In this document: positions 1 to 11,416 of the stretch, in pieces
Layout: every line of letters begins with the position of its first letter
How positions within the stretch are numbered: the stretch's first letter is position 1
NCBI RefSeq assembly: GCF_000699445.3
Contig: NC_067197.1
Location: 34,207,809 to 34,271,808 of the forward strand
Reading direction: 5' to 3'
DNA length: 64,000 nucleotides
From: Schistosoma haematobium
Taxonomy: Eukaryota > Platyhelminthes > Trematoda > Strigeidida > Schistosomatidae
Translations under genes and position numbers: made by a program
Notes under the pieces: generated by a model
The model's input: the letters and a program-made list of their open reading frames with translations, nothing else
Databases searched by the model: none
What the model was told of the DNA's origin: nothing

Positions 1-3000
1 GAATTGCTGGGAGATTGAAAAGACCACAAGTATTTGTATTTTGAAAACACTTTAATCAGCAACGTCTTCTGTAATTGAATCGTTTCCGCCCAATGAAATC
101 AAGAGTCAGGAGGTTTGTATAATTATGGTCTACTATGATATTAGTACTGCTCTAATAATAGACCTAATAATAAATTTTGTAGATTTGTCATGATATAACT
201 GCCTAATCTATAAGATCTTACGTGGAAGTCACACCATCGACTACACCAACTCACTGTATCGCATCAATTACCAATACATGATGTAGAACAAGGTTAGGCT
301 GGAGAAAGAACAATATATTTAATATGAATAGAAGATATAAGGTGACATTCAGATGGACCACGCCTGCGTGGTCGAGCCATGCCACTCGATCAACTCCAGT
401 CCATCCAATTCATTCCCCGCGCCTTCCCCATTGTTAGGTATTTCCCCGAGTTAAATATTGAATATCTATTTTCTGAGTAGTCTTGTGTTCACAGCTTTGT
501 GGATTGTGTGGCTATTGTCCAATGCCACTACAGGGTTTCCATCGTTTCTTTTTCGTTACATTAGGTACTTAAGATCAAGACCATGACATCACCCTCATTC
601 CAGCTAATGCCATTCTGACGGAAAAGGCTCGAAACCTGGTTATGATACGAAGATGCTGACTTCTATGAGGACGTCTTACACAGTTCCTCGCAGTAGTAAA
701 GGCGCAGGATTGAGTCACTTGTTCCATATCTCAAGGGGGCTGAAAAAGGGAGCAAGTAAAAGAAGGGATGAGAGCAGCCATTGTTCATGAAGGGTTATTT
801 AAGATATGACTACTCAGTCTAATTTTCTTTTATTAGAGTATTTACTAAGCAAGAGCATTCTATAGGTTAAAGAAAATAATTGTGAAAAATGTATGAGCGG
901 ATAAACAGCTGACAAACGGAGGTGGTTCAGGAAGAACCTGAGAGTATGGGATTATGTGTAGTTATAAAATATAGTGCTAAAAACAGTATTACGATCCACA
1001 ATTGGCTATCTCCCTTTTTCTGTCGAAGCTACTAGAGCCTTTTCATCTTTTATCTTATTTTTTCTAGATTTTATAGGGTCTTGAGCAGGCTTCGTATTTT
1101 AGTGAATTGTCTAGTTTGCTTGTAATAGGATTACTGAGTAGGAAATGAAACCAATTCAACGTTCTGAACACGATTTAATGAGGTATTTTGTATGACAAAT
1201 CAGCGTCGATACCTTAAGTTCGTGACATCCCACGAGACCATAAGGAGCCGTAATTAAACAAAATGTTCTGCCCTACAGACATGAGTGGAATGAACTTATC
1301 TCTCCACCATCATGTTTGCTGGTCAGTAACGCCACCCTCCCTCCCTTTGTGATGTTAGGCTCACTTACGTTTGTGGTAAGCATGAATACTGCTTTAATCA
1401 AAGCCGATAGTTGGAATACACTGTCTCTACTAGTTCCATGTCACAAGCAAATCAGATAGTTAAAGAATCTGTATTATGGTTTATATGTCCATTTCTGAGA
1501 CATCTTGAATTGCTGGGAGATTGAAAAGACCACAAGTATTTGTATTTTGAAAACACTTTAATCAGCAACGTCTTCTGTAATTGAATCGTTTCCGCCCAAT
1601 GAAATCAAGAGTCAGGAGGTTTGTATAATTATGGTCTACTATGATATTAGTACTGCTCTAATAATAGACCTAATAATAAATTTTGTAGATTTGTCATGAT
1701 ATAACTGCCTAATCTATAAGATCTTACGTGGAAGTCACACCATCGACTACACCAACTCACTGTATCGCATCAATTACCAATACATGATGTAGAACAAGGT
1801 TAGGCTGGAGAAAGAACAATATATTTAATATGAATAGAAGATATAAGGTGACATTCAGATGGACCACGCCTGCGTGGTCGAGCCATGCCACTCGATCAAC
1901 TCCAGTCCATCCAATTCATTCCCCGCGCCTTCCCCATTGTTAGGTATTTCCCCGAGTTAAATATTGAATATCTATTTTCTGAGTAGTCTTGTGTTCACAG
2001 CTTTGTGGATTGTGTGGCTATTGTCCAATGCCACTACAGGGTTTCCATCGTTTCTTTTTCGTTACATTAGGTACTTAAGATCAAGACCATGACATCACCC
2101 TCATTCCAGCTAATGCCATTCTGACGGAAAAGGCTCGAAACCTGGTTATGATACGAAGATGCTGACTTCTATGAGGACGTCTTACACAGTTCCTCGCAGT
2201 AGTAAAGGCGCAGGATTGAGTCACTTGTTCCATATCTCAAGGGGGCTGAAAAAGGGAGCAAGTAAAAGAAGGGATGAGAGCAGCCATTGTTCATGAAGGG
2301 TTATTTAAGATATGACTACTCAGTCTAATTTTCTTTTATTAGAGTATTTACTAAGCAAGAGCATTCTATAGGTTAAAGAAAATAATTGTGAAAAATGTAT
2401 GAGCGGATAAACAGCTGACAAACGGAGGTGGTTCAGGAAGAACCTGAGAGTATGGGATTATGTGTAGTTATAAAATATAGTGCTAAAAACAGTATTACGA
2501 TCCACAATTGGCTATCTCCCTTTTTCTGTCGAAGCTACTAGAGCCTTTTCATCTTTTATCTTATTTTTTCTAGATTTTATAGGGTCTTGAGCAGGCTTCG
2601 TATTTTAGTGAATTGTCTAGTTTGCTTGTAATAGGATTACTGAGTAGGAAATGAAACCAATTCAACGTTCTGAACACGATTTAATGAGGTATTTTGTATG
2701 ACAAATCAGCGTCGATACCTTAAGTTCGTGACATCCCACGAGACCATAAGGAGCCGTAATTAAACAAAATGTTCTGCCCTACAGACATGAGTGGAATGAA
2801 CTTATCTCTCCACCATCATGTTTGCTGGTCAGTAACGCCACCCTCCCTCCCTTTGTGATGTTAGGCTCACTTACGTTTGTGGTAAGCATGAATACTGCTT
2901 TAATCAAAGCCGATAGTTGGAATACACTGTCTCTACTAGTTCCATGTCACAAGCAAATCAGATAGTTAAAGAATCTGTATTATGGTTTATATGTCCATTT

Positions 3001-6000
3001 CTGAGACATCTTGAATTGCTGGGAGATTGAAAAGACCACAAGTATTTGTATTTTGAAAACACTTTAATCAGCAACGTCTTCTGTAATTGAATCGTTTCCG
3101 CCCAATGAAATCAAGAGTCAGGAGGTTTGTATAATTATGGTCTACTATGATATTAGTACTGCTCTAATAATAGACCTAATAATAAATTTTGTAGATTTGT
3201 CATGATATAACTGCCTAATCTATAAGATCTTACGTGGAAGTCACACCATCGACTACACCAACTCACTGTATCGCATCAATTACCAATACATGATGTAGAA
3301 CAAGGTTAGGCTGGAGAAAGAACAATATATTTAATATGAATAGAAGATATAAGGTGACATTCAGATGGACCACGCCTGCGTGGTCGAGCCATGCCACTCG
3401 ATCAACTCCAGTCCATCCAATTCATTCCCCGCGCCTTCCCCATTGTTAGGTATTTCCCCGAGTTAAATATTGAATATCTATTTTCTGAGTAGTCTTGTGT
3501 TCACAGCTTTGTGGATTGTGTGGCTATTGTCCAATGCCACTACAGGGTTTCCATCGTTTCTTTTTCGTTACATTAGGTACTTAAGATCAAGACCATGACA
3601 TCACCCTCATTCCAGCTAATGCCATTCTGACGGAAAAGGCTCGAAACCTGGTTATGATACGAAGATGCTGACTTCTATGAGGACGTCTTACACAGTTCCT
3701 CGCAGTAGTAAAGGCGCAGGATTGAGTCACTTGTTCCATATCTCAAGGGGGCTGAAAAAGGGAGCAAGTAAAAGAAGGGATGAGAGCAGCCATTGTTCAT
3801 GAAGGGTTATTTAAGATATGACTACTCAGTCTAATTTTCTTTTATTAGAGTATTTACTAAGCAAGAGCATTCTATAGGTTAAAGAAAATAATTGTGAAAA
3901 ATGTATGAGCGGATAAACAGCTGACAAACGGAGGTGGTTCAGGAAGAACCTGAGAGTATGGGATTATGTGTAGTTATAAAATATAGTGCTAAAAACAGTA
4001 TTACGATCCACAATTGGCTATCTCCCTTTTTCTGTCGAAGCTACTAGAGCCTTTTCATCTTTTATCTTATTTTTTCTAGATTTTATAGGGTCTTGAGCAG
4101 GCTTCGTATTTTAGTGAATTGTCTAGTTTGCTTGTAATAGGATTACTGAGTAGGAAATGAAACCAATTCAACGTTCTGAACACGATTTAATGAGGTATTT
4201 TGTATGACAAATCAGCGTCGATACCTTAAGTTCGTGACATCCCACGAGACCATAAGGAGCCGTAATTAAACAAAATGTTCTGCCCTACAGACATGAGTGG
4301 AATGAACTTATCTCTCCACCATCATGTTTGCTGGTCAGTAACGCCACCCTCCCTCCCTTTGTGATGTTAGGCTCACTTACGTTTGTGGTAAGCATGAATA
4401 CTGCTTTAATCAAAGCCGATAGTTGGAATACACTGTCTCTACTAGTTCCATGTCACAAGCAAATCAGATAGTTAAAGAATCTGTATTATGGTTTATATGT
4501 CCATTTCTGAGACATCTTGAATTGCTGGGAGATTGAAAAGACCACAAGTATTTGTATTTTGAAAACACTTTAATCAGCAACGTCTTCTGTAATTGAATCG
4601 TTTCCGCCCAATGAAATCAAGAGTCAGGAGGTTTGTATAATTATGGTCTACTATGATATTAGTACTGCTCTAATAATAGACCTAATAATAAATTTTGTAG
4701 ATTTGTCATGATATAACTGCCTAATCTATAAGATCTTACGTGGAAGTCACACCATCGACTACACCAACTCACTGTATCGCATCAATTACCAATACATGAT
4801 GTAGAACAAGGTTAGGCTGGAGAAAGAACAATATATTTAATATGAATAGAAGATATAAGGTGACATTCAGATGGACCACGCCTGCGTGGTCGAGCCATGC
4901 CACTCGATCAACTCCAGTCCATCCAATTCATTCCCCGCGCCTTCCCCATTGTTAGGTATTTCCCCGAGTTAAATATTGAATATCTATTTTCTGAGTAGTC
5001 TTGTGTTCACAGCTTTGTGGATTGTGTGGCTATTGTCCAATGCCACTACAGGGTTTCCATCGTTTCTTTTTCGTTACATTAGGTACTTAAGATCAAGACC
5101 ATGACATCACCCTCATTCCAGCTAATGCCATTCTGACGGAAAAGGCTCGAAACCTGGTTATGATACGAAGATGCTGACTTCTATGAGGACGTCTTACACA
5201 GTTCCTCGCAGTAGTAAAGGCGCAGGATTGAGTCACTTGTTCCATATCTCAAGGGGGCTGAAAAAGGGAGCAAGTAAAAGAAGGGATGAGAGCAGCCATT
5301 GTTCATGAAGGGTTATTTAAGATATGACTACTCAGTCTAATTTTCTTTTATTAGAGTATTTACTAAGCAAGAGCATTCTATAGGTTAAAGAAAATAATTG
5401 TGAAAAATGTATGAGCGGATAAACAGCTGACAAACGGAGGTGGTTCAGGAAGAACCTGAGAGTATGGGATTATGTGTAGTTATAAAATATAGTGCTAAAA
5501 ACAGTATTACGATCCACAATTGGCTATCTCCCTTTTTCTGTCGAAGCTACTAGAGCCTTTTCATCTTTTATCTTATTTTTTCTAGATTTTATAGGGTCTT
5601 GAGCAGGCTTCGTATTTTAGTGAATTGTCTAGTTTGCTTGTAATAGGATTACTGAGTAGGAAATGAAACCAATTCAACGTTCTGAACACGATTTAATGAG
5701 GTATTTTGTATGACAAATCAGCGTCGATACCTTAAGTTCGTGACATCCCACGAGACCATAAGGAGCCGTAATTAAACAAAATGTTCTGCCCTACAGACAT
5801 GAGTGGAATGAACTTATCTCTCCACCATCATGTTTGCTGGTCAGTAACGCCACCCTCCCTCCCTTTGTGATGTTAGGCTCACTTACGTTTGTGGTAAGCA
5901 TGAATACTGCTTTAATCAAAGCCGATAGTTGGAATACACTGTCTCTACTAGTTCCATGTCACAAGCAAATCAGATAGTTAAAGAATCTGTATTATGGTTT

Positions 6001-6428
6001 ATATGTCCATTTCTGAGACATCTTGAATTGCTGGGAGATTGAAAAGACCACAAGTATTTGTATTTTGAAAACACTTTAATCAGCAACGTCTTCTGTAATT
6101 GAATCGTTTCCGCCCAATGAAATCAAGAGTCAGGAGGTTTGTATAATTATGGTCTACTATGATATTAGTACTGCTCTAATAATAGACCTAATAATAAATT
6201 TTGTAGATTTGTCATGATATAACTGCCTAATCTATAAGATCTTACGTGGAAGTCACACCATCGACTACACCAACTCACTGTATCGCATCAATTACCAATA
6301 CATGATGTAGAACAAGGTTAGGCTGGAGAAAGAACAATATATTTAATATGAATAGAAGATATAAGGTGACATTCAGATGGACCACGCCTGCGTGGTCGAG
6401 CCATGCCACTCGATCAACTCCAGTCCAT
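1..6428. repeat. Tandem satellite array, 1506-bp unit
   Basis: The sequence starting gaattgctgggag recurs at 1, 1507, 3013, 4519 and 6025, an exact 1506-bp period. There are four complete units and a fifth covering unit positions 1-404; I noticed no difference between copies by eye. The array probably extends left of the window. No ORF of 60 codons or more is present. Unit positions 533-658 match, in inverted orientation, sequence next to a gypsy gag at 8205-8330, and a short stretch there reads like an interrupted gag N-terminus. Unit 112-525 has a diverged single copy at 41992-42390, and unit about 885-1270 one at 36180-36448. The unit therefore looks like an amplified 5' part (LTR/leader/start of gag) of a retroelement. 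A sex-chromosome satellite is possible but not shown by the sequence. Confidence 0.95.
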
Positions 6429-6555
6429 TCAAGTTCATTGTTCTCGCCTTCTCCATTGTTAGGTATTTCTCCGTGTTGAATATTGAATATCTATTTTCTG
6501 ATTAGTCTTGTGTTCAGCTTTGAAGATTGTGTGGTTATGGTCTAATGCCACTAGA
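6429..6555. repeat. Diverged continuation of the 1506-bp unit
   Basis: Homology to unit positions 405-540 continues here, but with many substitutions and small indels, whereas the sequence before 6429 looks identical to the other copies. The segment ends about where the unit's gag-like piece would begin and abuts the 3' end of the inverted gypsy remnant. Confidence 0.8.
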
Positions 6556-6558
6556 GTT

Positions 6559-7035
6559 TCAAAGATATATTTGACATGTTCTCATTTGACATTTCTGAAT
6601 ATTTACAGCAATGCCATTTTTGTGTAGTCGGTTAAAAACAAGATCCAGATGCAGAAGATGAGACTCTCTGTCGGAACTTGGTATTAGGCAGTCATCAGCA
6701 TACGCATGTACGAAGTTGTGACCTCGAAAAACGTCATCTGTGAACCTTTGGAAGATTTGTGCAGCGTTCTTTAGACCGAAGGGCATTCGCGAAAATTCGT
6801 AGAGTTCGACGGGAGTAATGATAGCGGTTTTTGGAATGTCGTCAGTGGTCATGGGAATTTGGTTATACGCTTTAACCAAGTCGATTTTCGAAAAGACAGT
6901 TGTACCTTTCAAGGTAGCTGTCAAATCGTGAATGGGAGGCAACGGATAACGATCAGGAATGGTTATTGCAATCAATCTCCGATAGTCACCAGTTGGACGC
7001 CAATCGTTGCTTTCCTTTTTAGGGACCATGTGCAA
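6559..7035 (-). pseudogene. gypsy reverse transcriptase fragment
   Basis: This 158-codon open stretch has the hallmarks of a Ty3/gypsy RT. It starts with a basic segment and DWRPTGDYR, followed by [25 protein letters not shown] (first catalytic Asp), [11 protein letters not shown] and YADD (catalytic Asp pair). It ends right after the post-palm segment, so the thumb, RNase H and integrase are missing. The enzyme would copy the retrotransposon RNA into DNA; this fragment cannot. It joins satellite-related sequence at about 6555. Confidence 0.85.
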
Positions 7036-7193
7036 CGGAGATGCCTACTTGCTTTTTGGCGGTCGCATGATTTCTAAGTTTATCATGTGGTCAAATTTGT
7101 TTTTGGCCAACCTTAGCTGTTCAGGAGCTAGTCAGCGTGTTGTGGAGAAGGCAGGAGGTTCTGTAGTCGTGATATGATGTGTGACACTGCTGG

Positions 7194-7660
7194 TTACACA
7201 CGGCAATTTCGGTTGATATTGGTATGTCCCATCATACTTATCGAGTAGTGGTTTTGATAGAATGGGTCTATCGTGTGCTTACTTGTGACTGGAGATAATC
7301 TACAACCAGATAAAGAAGTAACGCAAGCAGCTAAATTAGTGTTTCCGTCTACTAACATCTGTTTGCGCGTACCGATTAGTAGATTATGATATTGTATGAG
7401 GTCTATACCAATCATTGGCATACAAACATCTGCAACAATGAAGATCCTGTGAATAGTTTGCGTAAACCCACTTTAGGGTGTACGTACCTTTTGCGTAGCG
7501 ACAGGCTTTCCGTTCGCCGCCTGTAGATTTAAAACCAATTCGTTAAGCCGGTTGTTAGAATTAGCAGGAATAACACTAAATTATGCCCCAGTATCGACGA
7601 GGAAGCGGTCTTTCGTAATCACCTCTGTGACGTATAACAAACGGCTGTATTCGTTGGCTA
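7194..7660 (-). pseudogene. gypsy aspartic protease and linker, interrupted
   Basis: On the minus strand near 7608-7584 the frame reads FLVDTGA, the active-site signature of retroelement aspartic proteases, followed by a stop codon and then FSVIPANSNN. Downstream, 7421-7194 encodes MPMIGIDLIQYHNLLIG, typical of the protease-RT linker of gypsy elements (a P-x-x-G-x-D-x-L pattern). The in-frame stop directly after the DTGA motif and the frame changes make it non-functional. Confidence 0.7.
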
Positions 7661-7868
7661 CGGTTGACTTTAACGCATGCCGGCTGGAAAGTTTCATGAA
7701 GCCTTTTTCATGTCGGTCGTTTTGGAGTTCGGAAGATTACAGGGCTTTAAACAGTATCAATATTATGCGTTCCGATTTTGATACCATCACCATTTGGGGT
7801 TGTCAGTCTCCTGTGTTCTAGAGACAAATCGTTTTCGTGAAGAACTCCTTCGAGGGATTTTTGATCTT

Positions 7869-8204
7869 TCACGGTGATGACGAATACGAAGGTAACGTAT
7901 CAGCATACGACAGATTTACGTAACGTCGTCGTTCCACGTCGTTTGTAGATTTCGTTAACTGAAAAACCTCGGCGTCAGACGTTTTGGTAATATCCAGAAT
8001 GCGGTTGACAGATGCCGCTGGCTCGTCTACAGCTTTGTTTTGAGATGAGACAAGAACTGTTTGCACCTGTTGAGGAAGTTTACACAAGAAAAATTGCCTA
8101 AACAGGCCATCACCAAAATTACTTTGACCAATTACTACTCTCATTCGTAACAACATGTCGATTGCTGAGCCATGCTTCAAATAGATGTTACTGAGGAGTT
8201 GATC
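7869..8204 (-). pseudogene. gypsy gag fragment
   Basis: The open frame contains FRQFFLCKLPQQVQTVL and RILDITKTSD, the conserved C-terminal half of CsRn1/Boudicca-type Gag. The frame continues upstream past the first ATG (8180) to about 8204. Beyond that the sequence is the segment shared with the satellite unit, where a stop interrupts the frame. No clear zinc-knuckle array remains downstream. Gag would form the particle core. Confidence 0.65.
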
Positions 8205-8330
8205 TTCGTATCATAACCAGGTTTCGAGCCTTTTCCGTCAGAATGGCATTAGCTGGAATGAGGGTGATGTCATGGTCTTGATCTTAAGTACCTAATGTAA
8301 CGAAAAAGAAACGATGGAAACCCCTCCGCA

Positions 8331-8510
8331 GCTTCTTTGTTGGACAGTATTGTCATTCATTTGTCCCTTCTCCCTGTCATATATTTTAACCTTTGATCAG
8401 ATCTCGTTTAACTACACCTTTTGTTCTTCAGTCTTCCTCGTTTGGGCCTTTATTATGTGATTTTGAATAGAGACTTATCTTTTGTTTGTGTAGAACAGGA
8501 TGGAAAATGA
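8331..8510. repeat. Dispersed LTR-like repeat, copy 1
   Basis: This stretch matches 38935-39115 in the same orientation with scattered mismatches. Shared landmarks are gcagcttctttgttg, cacaccttttgttcttcag and ttattatgtgattttga. It is immediately next to the gypsy leader at 8330, so it may be part of a terminal repeat or leader of that family. Its ends are undefined. Confidence 0.55.
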
Positions 8511-9864
8511 TATTAAGTAATATTTGGTATGATACTGCATCAGTTCATGGAGTAATTAACTGCTAATAAAATTACTATGGAAATAGTAAAGATTATTTAA
8601 TTAGAACTTGCGGTAGAGTAGGAACTTACGATTGAAGATTGTGACTGAAATTAGTTAAAACCGATCTGGATAACAAAGAGAATCATCTTTTATTCTCCTC
8701 TAAATTATACACATTATTATATTGAGTTTATTTATATAACTAAGGCCATTGGTTTTCGTCCTGGTATGTTGTTAAATATTTGTTTAGTATTGAGATGTGT
8801 AAGAACTTGAAGTTATTCATCACTATATGTTACTTTCTCTCCAACAGTTCTTGACTATAATAAGTACACTGGTCTATTTCCTTCGAACAAACGTTGTTTT
8901 GTCGAAATTTGTCTTTGACTGTAACTCCTCTGGTGTAAGCGCTATTTAAACATAACATTCATTTATGAAGCATTTTATACATCATATTAATATTTATTTC
9001 AGTTCTATTTCACAGCTGTATATTTTCAGGACGTGGTCATCATTCTCATAATCAGAACATGTACTGAAACGTGTAATTGACGTTGGTTACTATTCAAACA
9101 ATGCTAGAAAAATCATATTACTGAACCAACTTGAAAGTATTTTGATTGTCACATCGTTGATATTTTTTGAATGAAATTTGATCAGTCTAGGTTGGCATAC
9201 AGGCATTTTGCACGGACTGTCTCGATATAGCCATATGGTTCTTTCGAATGATATCATCAGCACAACCTTCAGGTAGAAGTGAAGTGTTCGAATATGACCA
9301 AACCATCCAACTCAGAGAACAAAACTCTATCAAAGTAAAAATTTATGTTTACATAAAATTTGAACTAACAACTCATTAGAGGGCTGTTTTAAATAAGCTT
9401 GCTGTTGCACTGGAATTACGTAGGAGCAAACAAAGTCTGAGTATATCCTCGTTCACAGAAAACATGTAATTTATTTAGTTAAACCTAAACTATTCAGACG
9501 AACTCTAACCGTGACCGCTATCTCTAACACTTAACGTTGATCACACTCTATAGTCACAACGCAATTGCTCGATTGAACATTTAAATGTCTTCTATGTTCA
9601 CCTGGCGAGACTATTTTATGGACGAACCAATCAGAAGCGTCTTAGAGATATCAAGGTTACAGCGCCAACTTCAGTGCTTAATGCTGACGTATGGTCGGCT
9701 CACACGGAATTTTGTAAAAAACGTGGTAATTGAGCGGCTATAACAAATAAAACTGCAAGACTATCATTTGTGGACGAATCAGTCAGGTATAAGATAATAA
9801 ATCTCTGGGTTCAACGCGATAGCCTTTCATGCACTTAGTTAAATAAATTTCTGGCCTTATAGCT
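8511..9864. other. Intergenic, no gene seen
   Basis: AT-rich sequence without a supportable coding region on either strand. At about 9480-9780 there is a GC-richer patch ending in an aataaaactgcaag motif that could be an old terminal repeat, but no partner was found. Confidence 0.4.
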
Positions 9865-9979
9865 CGAGCTCCCAACTTTGGGCAAACTCTCGAAGTCAGA
9901 TGACCTTTACCAAGGTTAAAGGGGAATTTTGGGGAATTTCCCCAAAATGTGCCAAGTTTTCCCCGAAATTGGGAGCTCG
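9865..9979. repeat. Imperfect inverted repeat with central palindrome
   Basis: Outer arms cgagctcccaactttggg (from 9865) and its near reverse complement ending at 9979 flank about 70 bases. Inside, 9927-9947 is a perfect 21-base palindrome with odd centre (ttttggggaa-t-ttccccaaaa). This looks like a small hairpin-forming or foldback (MITE-like) element. No target duplication was identified. A 79-codon ORF across it is judged spurious. Confidence 0.6.
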
Positions 9980-11416
9980 GGAGCTGATGTCAGTTTGTGA
10001 TGAAAACCCCATATATAGATTAGGGTCTCGCCGTAATCACGAAAATTCTAGCCTGAAACATACCACGGAGGGAGAGATTTTCTACATAGTCGTGAGATGG
10101 TTGCTTAGTTGTAACAGCCTCTGTGCACTGATTCCCTAATCTGCCTCTTTAGATTCGATTGGAAAGGCGAATTGCGAATCGGCAGCTCCATACAAACTAA
10201 CGATTTTTTTCATCCTGTCCTCAGTGAAAAGAGTTAGTATTCCAGTTGATATGTCAACCCGTGGCGTGTCTTCTAGTGGCGATCCAATATCCCTTCTATG
10301 TGTGTTTCCCCTCACTTAGTCGCTAGCTGGATTTCATTTCCATACTCGGACACAAAAATTAATTTTTGTACAAAATTATCTGTTTACAACTAGTAGGTAT
10401 CCTGAAATTGTTAATTGTTCGTGGGAGCTGTTGGTGTGCTCACTATTGCGATCATTTCCAACAACAATGAAGTAATGAATGTGTGTTTAATTACTCCTAA
10501 CCCACCTAATGTTATCAGTCAGTTTGTTTTAACTACCCAGAAACTGGAAGATAAACTTCCGACTTCAGTTTACTCACAAATTATCTGGCATCACAAGTCA
10601 TATAACTTGTGTGTTAGATTTTGCTAGAAATACATTCATCATTCCATGTTTCCACTCTCTGCTACTACTTTCAATGGGATAGCACTCATCAACTTCACGA
10701 AGCACGTTTTCCCTACGAATATTAAGGTAGTAACAACTATTTGAATATTAAAATTTACTCATTTTGTGCAAGGGTAAATAAACTGTTCCTGACTCGTCAC
10801 ATTTTCCTATCTTAGTATGCGGTGTGTAACAACTAGTTCCCGTAAGCTGAAAAGCCATCATGTAAAGCGAACAAGGAATTATAAACTTAGAAAATGTAAC
10901 TTATACTATTAGTACTATGTCCTATGCTCTTGTGAGATAGTATTTCAAATTTACTCATCTATTATTCTATTATCAAATTTACGTTTTTAATGTACCTAGA
11001 AGAAATTGCTCTTGAAGGACAGCAATTACGTACACGTGCTTAAGTAGGTTTTTAGTGGTTGGTCGTTGAAAATGAATATTTCGAGTAAGATACTGAAATG
11101 TTCGAAGACTTGGGATTGTTGTGGTTTTATAATATACATGAAACTAAGGTATATGGTCTATAAACAACTAAAATTGACTTTTATGCCTAATGTGATCATT
11201 TATGCTACGCAAAACTTGTTTTATTGTTGGTAAGTTAACGTTTACTAGTGACTCTGATCCAAAATATCTTCCAAAAAGTTCCCAGTATTTATTGTAGTAT
11301 TTCATTTATCTTGAGATATCTGTAATTAAGTAACGGCGTTTTACTGCTCATTAGATATTAACCGATCGACTTGGTTTTCTCTATCCAATTTTATAGTACA
11401 ACGGATCGTAACAGTC
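9980..11416. other. Region upstream of ALG6
   Basis: AT-rich non-coding sequence. The only ORF of 60-80 codons (10415-10627) shows no recognisable domain. The ALG6 promoter and any 5' UTR exon should lie at its right end, but no convincing TATA box or start site can be called. Confidence 0.4.

Larger units (their letters stand above)
6559..8330 (-). mobile_element. Decayed Ty3/gypsy element (gag-protease-RT)
   Basis: Read on the minus strand the order is gag (8204-7869), protease (about 7660-7470), a protease-RT linker (7421-7194) and reverse transcriptase (7035-6559), the normal gypsy order. Frames are interrupted between and within domains, and the RT stops after its palm motif, so this is a dead fragment. 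RT and gag style fit the CsRn1/Boudicca group of trematode gypsy elements; this is a family-level inference. Its 5' flank (8205-8330) is the reverse complement of unit positions 533-658 of the satellite at 1-6428, which ties the two together. No intact LTR pair was found around it. Confidence 0.8.

Noticed and set aside
1..6428. rDNA or histone gene cluster as explanation for the tandem array
   Set aside because: No rRNA-like or histone-like sequence in the unit and no ORF of 60 codons.
9900..10139. 79-codon ORF across the inverted repeat
   Set aside because: Composition follows the palindromic DNA; no protein pattern.
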